Assembly: GCA_963762615.1 (NCBI GenBank)
Contig: CAVXLG010000017.1
Location: forward strand, 310,001-374,000
Direction: 5' to 3'
DNA: 64,000 bases
Source of the DNA: PALSA-505 sp963762615
Lineage (GTDB): Bacteria; Actinomycetota; Actinomycetes; Streptosporangiales; Streptosporangiaceae
Shown here: positions 34,989 through 42,983 of the stretch, in pieces
Position numbering within the stretch: the first letter of the stretch is position 1
How the letters are laid out: each line of letters starts with the position of its first letter
Notes under the pieces: generated by a model
Seen by the model: only the letters and a program-made list of their open reading frames with translations
Told to the model about the DNA's origin: nothing
Database searches by the model: none
Made by a program: the position numbers and the translations under genes

Positions 34989-35669
34989 TTACAAACTCTG
35001 CGCTTGGGGCTGCTCCCACGGAAGGTCTGCCGCGCCATCCGCCAACTTATTAGGAGAAACCGGATCGAGATACTTACGCCACCTCACACCCGAGTCATCG
35101 CCATACACAAGCACAAGCCGCAAGTCATGCCTAATGACCGTACGCTCAACAAAAGCTCGCTGTTTAGGTTGTTTTCCTGAATGGATGATGGCAATTTGCG
35201 GGAAGGCGCTGATGACCCTTTTATCTTTGACGGAAATTATATACCCACGAACGTCCTGAACGGGTAGGTCGCTAGCATTAACTATCGTCATCTCTACCAC
35301 ATCCTGGTCGTCTGACGGCGTAGCGTCGAACGGCCAGGACATGAACGCGCCCACATGCCGTGCCTGTTCAGACTCCAGAAGGTATGTAGCTCGTTCATCC
35401 AATGCATTCTGGCGATTATCCAGCTTCTCCTGACGTTCCCGAATCCGTTTGAAGTCATTTGTACGATTTACACTCTCTAGTATGAGATCCTCTTTGCGTT
35501 GCTTAATCTCCTTTTCAAGGTCTTTCTTTCGATTGCTTCGCTCCACATATAGCCCGACTGCGATGATTCCAAAGGATAGTAATGTGAATAGAGCGACACC
35601 CCAGGTCGCCCAGTCACCCCAAGCCAGCCCATGGAACGTAGCTGGGGCGACCGGGTTTGGTGTTTGCAT
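34989..35669 (-). CDS. Membrane-anchored coiled-coil protein, low GC
   Basis: 226 residues from ATG 35669, which has GGAGGTGG upstream. One membrane helix near the N-terminus (WATWGVALFTLLSFGIIAVG) is followed by a charged coiled coil (RSNRKKDLEKEIKQRKEDLI, KRIRERQEKLDNRQNALDER) and a C-terminal beta-rich domain (VVEMTIVNASDLPVQDVRGY, DLRLVLVYGDDSGVRWRKYL). Function is not known. Its base composition is clearly more AT-rich than its neighbours, a sign of separate origin. It converges on the antitoxin-domain pair. Confidence 0.7.
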   Translation of the reverse strand: MQTPNPVAPATFHGLAWGDWATWGVALFTLLSFGIIAVGLYVERSNRKKDLEKEIKQRKEDLILESVNRTNDFKRIRERQEKLDNRQNALDERATYLLESEQARHVGAFMSWPFDATPSDDQDVVEMTIVNASDLPVQDVRGYIISVKDKRVISAFPQIAIIHSGKQPKQRAFVERTVIRHDLRLVLVYGDDSGVRWRKYLDPVSPNKLADGAADLPWEQPQAQSL

Positions 35670-36058
35670 TAGCCACCTCCAAGTCGCGTTAGTGATCCGA
35701 CCCGGATCCCTTGAGTAATCGCACAATTATGAATTGGCGACTTTTCACTGGCGGCTCCAGGGAGCAGCGAATCCGCCACTGATTATCGCGAGCATATCCG
35801 ACTGTAGTGGGCTGGCGTGTTCGACGGCCGGTGGACGCGAGATCGTGCCGCCCGCAGTCGCAACAGAGGCCGCGACAAGATCACCTAGAAGAAGGGCGAG
35901 TACTCGGCAGACCCAACCTCGATCGTCCGCATGACCCGATAGCACCGGACGTGTCAGGCATCTACCAAGACAGGACAGGTGCCGACGTGGATGCCGACGT
36001 GGATGCCTAGGTTCAGGTGATGGTTGGAGTCACCCCGGGCCGTTCGGGATTACACCGG

Positions 36059-38428
36059 TCAAGCGCCGAGATTCCACTCTGCCGCGAGCCACTTCAGATC
36101 CGTTTCGTCCCTGATCCGCGCCTCCCGCTCGCGGGCGAAGAGCGCCTCGGTCTTCTTCAGGACGAGGGTGTAGGGCCTGCCTTGCCGCCTGGTCACGTGG
36201 GTGACGGGCAGTTCCGCGGCGTCGATCCGAGAGTGGACGTGCTGCCTGCGCTGCTGGGCGAGCGGCCACTCGAAGGTGCGCCGGCTCTTGTCTTCCAGGA
36301 ACACGCGGAGCGTGTCGCACAGGTCGCATGTGCAGCCGCCCGCGGGTAGTTCGATCGACCAGTCGCCGGACGCGCGCTGCGGGCGGGCGAGCCGGGCGCT
36401 GAGCCGTGCCGCGCAGTCGGCGGCCAGGTCGCCGAAGCCAGCGTCGCCGCGCGTGCCGTCCTGGGACAACTCCGCCGCGGCGCGCAGCGCGGACATCTCC
36501 AGCGCGGTCACCGCGTCCTTCTGTTTCCGGATATATCCGGAAACAGTGTCTCGTATGCTAGCTGCCCCGATCCCGGCGGCGCCCGTCAGCACCGAGGCGA
36601 GCGGTTTACCCAGGTCGCCGAGTTTCTTGTCGCGGTAGCTGGGCGACGACAACGCGAGCCCTGTACCGATGTCCTTGCCGATCCACTCCCACGTCAGGTC
36701 AAGGAGCCGCCGCGCGGCCACCGCGCCAGCACCGCCCGTGGCGTGCAGCCCCTCGCACAGACCGGGCAGCCAGTCCGCCACCCACTGCGGCCGTTCCTGT
36801 CCCCCGCCATATGCCCACGCTGGCTGATCCCCGCCGAACCACGTCCGCAGCAGTTCCGCCGTCCACTGCTGACCGTACCCGGTGGCGAGCTTTCCGAACG
36901 AGTCCACGCACGCGTCAGTCAGGTTCTCAATACGGAACGGGCGTAGCAGCATCTGGGCGGTTTCCGCGTCCGCCACGGCGTCCGCCGCCAGCAGCGCCTT
37001 GCCGAAGAGGCCGGAGATCGTGCCCCTTTCCTCCGGTGTGCGGGTGCGCAGGGCCCCGTCCCAGAAGGGCGCGAGCGTCGCCGCGGCGGCCTGCGCGCCC
37101 GGTACGTCGCCTGCTGACGCCTTCGCGGCGAGTTCATCGAGAGCCCAGGCCGGAGAGGTTTCGGCGCGGTTCGCGAAGGCCTGGTCACGGGGCCACACGA
37201 CGACCGCTGCCCGGTGGTACCAGCGGTCCAGCGTGTTGCCCCAGTTGCCCATGTAGCCCTCGTACTCCGAGGAGTAGGGCTCCAGGTCGCCCGTCGGGGT
37301 GGATGCGCACACCTCAACGCCGTCCACCGAAAGCGAGGTCTGCTCCAGGCGGGTACCGTCTGGCCCGGTCCAGTGCGTGAGGCTGACCTCGGAGTCGATC
37401 AGTTCCTGGATGTCGTACTCGCGGTCGCTGTCGCTTGCGCCGCTGGAGCACTTGTCATCGTCTTCGTCGTAGTCGTCATACCAGTCCCGGTATCCGTAGC
37501 CTTCATCGGCCAGGAACGCGCTGTGCGTCGTCTTGATGTCGGCGAGCGCGAGGACGGCCTCGCAGCCTGCTTTGTCCGCGGCGGTCCGCAGCAGGGCCAC
37601 CCGGCTCGCGTCCGCGCCTTTCAGCCGCTGCCAGTTCAGCCCGCGGGGCGTGTACTCGTGGTCGAGGAGGTAGACGAGCCGGTTCGGCCGGTCAGTCGCG
37701 GGTCCGCCGTAATAACGGGGTGCCGGCATGCTGAAGTGCTCGCGGAGGAGGTCCGCCAGTTCGGCGACGGTTCCGTTGTCGCCCTCCGGACGGCTGGTGT
37801 CGCCGTGCAGGAGCAGGTTGTACGTGAGGGTGATCCGGTAGCCCGACTTCACCTTGAGAACCTCGTGCCGGCAGTCGGCGTAGAAGGCGACGAGCGACAG
37901 CGCTGTCTTCGATCCCCGGTAGGCCTTCCACTCCTCGTTGTGCCCCACCATCAGCTCGCCGCCGGTGTAGCTGGACGGCAGGGTCACCACCAGGGTCCCG
38001 ACCATAGAGTCGTCTTTCTCGGAGTCCTGGTGGGCGAGGAAGAACTGGTTCGGCTCATAGACCAGGAGGGAGTGAAGATCGGCAGCCAGTTCGGCTGCGT
38101 TCGGTAGTCCTAGCTCTTCTTTTACCGTCGCGAGGATGACCTTCAGCGTGGCGTCGTTCCACTCGGCGCGGACGAGGTGCTTCGGGATCTCCCACGTGTC
38201 GCGGACGTCCGGGTCGGTCAGCGTCTGCTCGCCACGGCCGAACCGGGCCGGCTGACCGAGGCCGATGATCTTGCGGGCTTTCGCGGGGGTCACCGGAAAC
38301 CTGACCTGCCCGAAGCCCTCGACCTTCAGGCTCAAGTCGTCCGTCCTTGCCGTCAGTTCGACGCTGAACGCGGTCTGCGCGTCGCCGCGCAGCGTCCTGA
38401 CCAGCCGGTCACGCGCCGCCGTCGCCAT
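36059..38428 (-). CDS. Large 2-oxoglutarate/Fe(II)-dependent oxygenase
   Basis: 789 residues. The N-terminal 210 form a prolyl-4-hydroxylase-like double-stranded beta-helix: LLVYEPNQFFLAHQDSEKDD gives the Fe ligands H133 and D135, YADCRHEVLKV gives H188, and SGYRITLTYNLL gives R198, which binds 2-oxoglutarate. The remaining 580 residues are mostly helical, with a very acidic loop (near residues 310-330), a CTCDLCDTLRVFLEDKSRRT block and a basic C-terminus (HVTRRQGRPYTLVLKKTEAL). The enzyme should hydroxylate a substrate using O2; the long C-terminal part may bind a protein or nucleic acid. Alone on its strand; frame intact over 2.4 kb. Confidence 0.82.
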   Translation of the reverse strand: MATAARDRLVRTLRGDAQTAFSVELTARTDDLSLKVEGFGQVRFPVTPAKARKIIGLGQPARFGRGEQTLTDPDVRDTWEIPKHLVRAEWNDATLKVILATVKEELGLPNAAELAADLHSLLVYEPNQFFLAHQDSEKDDSMVGTLVVTLPSSYTGGELMVGHNEEWKAYRGSKTALSLVAFYADCRHEVLKVKSGYRITLTYNLLLHGDTSRPEGDNGTVAELADLLREHFSMPAPRYYGGPATDRPNRLVYLLDHEYTPRGLNWQRLKGADASRVALLRTAADKAGCEAVLALADIKTTHSAFLADEGYGYRDWYDDYDEDDDKCSSGASDSDREYDIQELIDSEVSLTHWTGPDGTRLEQTSLSVDGVEVCASTPTGDLEPYSSEYEGYMGNWGNTLDRWYHRAAVVVWPRDQAFANRAETSPAWALDELAAKASAGDVPGAQAAAATLAPFWDGALRTRTPEERGTISGLFGKALLAADAVADAETAQMLLRPFRIENLTDACVDSFGKLATGYGQQWTAELLRTWFGGDQPAWAYGGGQERPQWVADWLPGLCEGLHATGGAGAVAARRLLDLTWEWIGKDIGTGLALSSPSYRDKKLGDLGKPLASVLTGAAGIGAASIRDTVSGYIRKQKDAVTALEMSALRAAAELSQDGTRGDAGFGDLAADCAARLSARLARPQRASGDWSIELPAGGCTCDLCDTLRVFLEDKSRRTFEWPLAQQRRQHVHSRIDAAELPVTHVTRRQGRPYTLVLKKTEALFAREREARIRDETDLKWLAAEWNLGA

Positions 38429-38539
38429 GGCCCTGGTCCTCCCGTACCCCCGGAAACCGTCTTACCTTTGGCGCGACTGTAGTGAACCGCCATATGCCAC
38501 GAGGCACGCTTCCGTGGATTACTACCCACGCAAAACCGA

Positions 38540-39617
38540 ATGCTGTCGGTAACCGGGAGGGAGAATGTCGAACAACCAGACGCTGAGTTCCGCAGTTGTT
38601 GTATCGGGGCGCGATCCGCCGCCGCCAAGGACGCCGAGGTGCTGGTCCTGCGCCAGGAGGTAGCGGTGCTGCGGCGGCAGAACCCGAGACCGAAACTGGA
38701 CTGGGCCGACCGGGCGGTGATCGCTGCTCTTGCCCGGCTGCTCCCCGGCCCGTTGCGGATGAACCGACTAGTTCGGCCGACGACGCTGCTGGGCTGGCAC
38801 CGGTGGCTCGTCCACTGGCGATGGACCTATCCCTCAAGGGGAGGCCGGGCGCCGGTTGACGCCGCGGTCGCCGCGCTGATCGGGCAGATGGCGCGGGGAG
38901 AACCCGGGCTGGGGCTACCGGTGGATCCAGCGCGAGCTGCTCGGCCTGGGCACCCGGGTCGGCGCCTCCACGGTACGGCGGGTGCTGAAACGGCTGCGGA
39001 TACCGCCCGCGCCGCCAGCCGACGTAGCGGCAGTTCTTACGCACGCAGGCAACCACCATGCCCGCGTGCGACTTCTTCCATGTCGACTGCGCGGTCACCT
39101 TGCGCCGCGTCTACGTTTCCTTCGTGATCGAAGTGGGCAGTCGTTACGCCCATGTCCTCGGCGTGACCGCGCATCCAGACGGCGCGTGGACCGTGCAGCA
39201 GGCACGGAATCTGCTGATGGATATCGGTGAGCGCGCCGCCCGGTTCCGGTTCCTGATCCGGACCCGGGCCGGGCAGTTCACCGAGGCGTTCGACGCAGTG
39301 CCTTCCGGTGCCGTGATCGAGGTGGTGAAGATCCCGCCGTGCAGCCCGCAGGCGAACGCGTATGCCGAACGCTGGGTGCACACGGTCCGGTCGGAGGTCA
39401 CCGACCGGATGCTCATCGCCTGGCAGCGGCACCTGCACGCGGTCCTGGATGAGTCGCCAGTCATAACAACCAGCACCGGCCGCATCGGGCCCGGGACCTG
39501 CGCCCGCCGAGCGCTGCCGGGAGCACTCCGGCCGCCATCACCGATCTGACGACGGCGAAGATCTGCCGTCGCAGGATCCTTGGCGGGCTGATCAGCGAGT
39601 ACGAACGGGCGGCATAA
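38540..39617 (+). pseudogene. IS3/IS481-like transposase remnant (integrase core)
   Basis: Three frames together give a degraded DDE transposase: KDAEVLVLRQEVAVLRRQNP and LDWADRAVIAALARLLPGPL; then IQRELLGLGTRVGASTVRRV; then ACDFFHVDCAVTLRRVYVSF and LGVTAHPDGAWTVQQARNLL; finally RRRILGGLISEYERAA before TAA 39615. The N-terminus is truncated. The second catalytic Asp is lost: the usual RDRDSKFT block reads RTRAGQFT. Frame breaks lie near 38910, 39050 and 39450. Not functional. Confidence 0.8.
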
Positions 39618-39790
39618 CGATCACCGGCTAGTCCACGACGTCGCAGTTCAGGGGCCGTGATGCAGTTTCGGAACCCTACAGGCCACTGCCCTCCGACGGT
39701 GGCGGTTCCATGCCGCCGACAAGACGACGAGCACAGCTGCGAGGCGGAGCAGGCACGCGGGGCAGATCTTGCGGCCTGCCATCGGCAGCG

Positions 39791-41123
39791 TCACCCGACC
39801 GGGGGCCCGGCGGGTGTGCACCCGTCGATCAGGGGATGTAGTTCCCATTGGTTTTCCGGCTGGAGCTGGCTGGTGTAGACGGTGATCTGGGGCGGCGTTA
39901 GCGAGCCGAGCTGCGGCGGGGTGAGAACGCCGCCGCCACGCGGGTCCGGGGGTGGGGGTGCCTCCTGCACGAGGCGGCACCAGCGGTCGTGTACGTCGCG
40001 CATCTCGTTGATGATCGTGGAGGAAAGCGCTGTTTTGTCCGAAGGGTCATAGCCGCCGCTCAGTTCGGGGGGCAGCTTTATCTTCTGGATTGTTTTCACC
40101 GGGTGCAGCTCGGCGTGCCCGGCGTGCCCGGCGTCGAAGGTCCAGCGTCCGCTCACGATGACGACGTCGTTGGTTTGGATCTGTTTCGCGACGGGTCCGG
40201 TGACGAACAGATCGTCGTAGGCCTGTGCGGCTTCCCATGCCGCGGCGAACGCTGAGGCCATCGCGGGGGCGATGGCGGTGGCGATGCTGATGGTGATGAT
40301 GTCAGTGAGGATGGAGCAGATGGCCGTGCCGATCCCGAAGGGGATCCACCCGAGCGTGGCGTCGCAGATTTCCTCGGGTGATGGGCCTGGCACGCCGGGC
40401 AGCTTTCCCTGCAGCGCGTCCAGGAACGGCTTCATTGCCTGGCATTCGAAGAAGATCCGGGAGCCCTCGCACTCAGCGTGCAGGACCGGGATGGAGATGC
40501 GGCTACCATGAGGATTATCATCCTTGGTTAGGGCCCGCAACTTGTTCAGGTTGTCATGCAGGGCTTCGACATTTGGGTCGCCGGGCACGAGTTTGCTGCC
40601 GTCCCACCTCCAGAGCACTCCGTAACCCTCAACCGGCCGTATCTCGCCCGGCTCGACTGGGGTAGGCAAGGGCACTGGGCTGGGGTTCGGGTCGGTCATG
40701 AGCACCGCCTGCGGGTCTCCGCCGCCGACCACGTCGTCGTAGATCTTGCGAGGGTCAAATGTGTCCGGTATGTCCGGGTGGTTGTGATAGACGTCGAAGT
40801 CGCTCGGTGCGTACGGGGCGAGGAGCACATTGAAGGAAAAGTCGTTGTCCAGCGCGTTGTAGCCGGTCTTCTGTCCCACTGGCTCGACGCCAACCACTAC
40901 GCCGATCGCGCATTCATCTGCTCCCCCGGCGAGGCAGACCAGCTTGCCGCCAAGCAGATAGTCACACAAAACCCGTTCGAGCGTTGCGGCGAGGCTCGAG
41001 CTGAGCAGCGCAGACACTATGCCGCTGAAACTCGTCCCCGGAGGGGCCTTGTAGTTGGTTCTGTTCAACGCAGTGGGTGTATTGGCCCGGTGGTGCGATT
41101 ATCGGGCCGGTCGGTGTCGTCAT
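39791..41123 (-). CDS. Unknown protein, probably one frame break near its start
   Basis: Main frame of 425 residues from TTG 41068. An ATG at 41123 overlaps the stop of the upstream gene (TGATG) and reads PTGPIIAPPGQYTHCVE before leaving the frame near 41070, so the native start is probably 41123 with an indel. Features: VYHNHPDIPDTFDP (His-rich), RISIPVLHAECEGSRIFFEC, a hydrophobic segment (TAICSILTDIITISIATAIA), and DVVIVSGRWTFDAGHAGHAE. The C-terminus is Pro-rich. No family recognised. It is a partner of the 41123-42103 gene. Confidence 0.55.
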
Positions 41124-42103
41124 CAGCCGTTCCCCTCGACGTGGAAGGTGACGCCGCCGACGAGGGTCTGGCCGGCGTAAGCGTTGACGTTGATAGCCTG
41201 CCGCCCGGCGTAGCCATCGGGCGCGGTGATGTCCACGGTTACCGGTAGGCTTTGCCCGGGATCCAGCCGGGCCTCGACTGGCGTTATGGCAACCTGCCAT
41301 CCGTCAGGCACTGGCCACGCGGCTTTGTTGTGGTGGGCGCGGCGGCCGCGAACGGCATCGGGGTCGTTTTCCGGCGGGCATTCGGGCGGTGGCGGAATGT
41401 CGTAAGAATCGGCCTGAAGGCGCAGCAGCAGGGCCGTCTCGGTAGCGTTCCGCAGCGGGAAATCGAATGCGGCATGCGGTGAGTTGAGCGGCTTCACGTC
41501 CGTGTTGTGCTGACCCATGTTGTTGGCCGGATTGGCGTCGTCATCCCAGATCAGCTGAACCTGCAGGCAGAAATGCCCTGGCGTGGCCGGGGTGTGCCAG
41601 TCGACGGTCGCGAAGGCCGGGCAGCCTGCTGCTCCCTTGACCGGCAGGTCAACCGCGGTCTGGCCGACATCATGCCGGGTGGTGCCGATGCCGAATTCGA
41701 GGAAGGAAACGTGGACCGGCAGCCCGGGCGCGGGCGCGGTGGTCGAGCCGTTCCATACCCTGGCGATGACGAGGTAGTCGGTGTCGGGCTGCAGGTCATG
41801 AGAGTCGACCGGCACACCCGGAGCGGCCGGGCTCTCGAGGTGGATATCGGGGTTGTTCCAGGTCACCGCCAGACCCTGTGCCTGCAGGTACTGCTGGCTA
41901 TAGATCAGCGGGTCGGGCTGGCGATATGCCCACGGCGGGACATTCGGCGTGCCAGGCTGCTTCCTGTCCCGGCAGACCAGCCTGCACAGCCGGAACAGCG
42001 AGCACAGCAGCCACACCAGCCAGCCGATCACCAGGAGCAATCCGACGATCCGGGGCACGGACACACGGCCGCGGCAGTCTCGAACTGGTGATCCCTTGCG
42101 CAC
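41123..42103 (-). CDS. Membrane-anchored Ig/CARDB-like protein
   Basis: 326 residues from GTG 42103, which has AGGAGG upstream. A single membrane helix near the N-terminus (IVGLLLVIGWLVWLLCSLFR) is followed by a large domain with two beta-sandwich-like parts: LQPDTDYLVIARVWNGSTTA, FCLQVQLIWDDDANPANNMG, and later VEARLDPGQSLPVTVDITAP with AINVNAYAGQTLVGGVTFHV. These are typical of CARDB or Ig-like adhesion/assembly folds. It probably sits outside the membrane. The stop overlaps the next gene. The pair forms an unknown two-gene module. Confidence 0.6.
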   Translation of the reverse strand: MRKGSPVRDCRGRVSVPRIVGLLLVIGWLVWLLCSLFRLCRLVCRDRKQPGTPNVPPWAYRQPDPLIYSQQYLQAQGLAVTWNNPDIHLESPAAPGVPVDSHDLQPDTDYLVIARVWNGSTTAPAPGLPVHVSFLEFGIGTTRHDVGQTAVDLPVKGAAGCPAFATVDWHTPATPGHFCLQVQLIWDDDANPANNMGQHNTDVKPLNSPHAAFDFPLRNATETALLLRLQADSYDIPPPPECPPENDPDAVRGRRAHHNKAAWPVPDGWQVAITPVEARLDPGQSLPVTVDITAPDGYAGRQAINVNAYAGQTLVGGVTFHVEGNG

Positions 42104-42237
42104 CGGTCCGTCCTCCTTGCCTCTGCGATCCAGCACCGAAGCCTGCGAGGTGATCGGGGTCAAGTCCCCCGAATGTGCGGCTGCGTGAGCGTGCAGCGGC
42201 CGGGTCCTCGCTCTTCGCGTCCAGCGCCCCGGTGGGA

Positions 42238-42480
42238 TCAAGCTTCTTTTGGATGCAGCCGCCGCCACTGCGCGCGCGCAGCGACGCCGCATATCACGGC
42301 GATAGCCAGGCAGGCAACGACGATTAGCCATTCGAGCGACCCAGAACGTTTGTCCGGGTCTACGCCGAAAACGATTTCGATCCAGTCCCGCCAGATGGCG
42401 GTGATCACAGCGAGCGTAAGTGCGCCGCAGGCAAGGGCAGTCTCGAGACCGAACAGCACCCCTCTGGCTCTGCGAGTCAC
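42238..42480 (-). CDS. Small two-helix membrane protein
   Basis: 80 residues. Two hydrophobic segments (LETALACGALTLAVITAIW and LEWLIVVACLAIAVICGVAA) flank the polar WIEIVFGVDPDKRSGS loop. The loop and the second segment are conserved in a common group of small actinobacterial membrane proteins of unknown role. It precedes the 42103 gene on the same strand by 134 bp. Confidence 0.6.
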   Translation of the reverse strand: MTRRARGVLFGLETALACGALTLAVITAIWRDWIEIVFGVDPDKRSGSLEWLIVVACLAIAVICGVAARAQWRRLHPKEA

Positions 42481-42983
42481 GGTGCCCCCTTTCTGGACTA
42501 CTGGCTAGTCACTTGACGGAACTCAGCCCCACGGCCCCGCGACCTGTCAGTCAGCTCTGTGGCCGTGAACGCGTCGGCGGTGAGCCTAATAGCCCTCGCT
42601 TCATCCGTCGCGTCATTAGACCGCGTTGTCATTAGACTCGTCCTCCTCGTTCCCTTTTCGCGAAACCGGAATCCACTGCATTCGGTCGTGTCCCTCAGGC
42701 CACCTCCCCCTTAACCATCGGGAGCGCTTGCCGGAATCCGGCCACCAGCGCACCTACGTCGCTAGCCGTCAGCGTAGAGGCCCTCACCGTTGAGAACCGC
42801 GGCGGCGGAAGCAAAGCATCCAGACTGCTCCGGCATGGGCCACGAGTTCACCCGACGTCTCCCGGGCAGGGAAGACTAACGTGACCGACAGGAAGATTCT
42901 TGTTGACGTAATCGAGCTTATGGACATGCGGTGGATCTGGCTTGAGTAGTCGGCTACTCGTATTTGGGGCCACGTGCCGGCCC

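Noticed and set aside
39058..39549. Integrase-core frame as an active transposase
   Set aside because: The second catalytic Asp is replaced, the N-terminus is truncated and three frames are needed.
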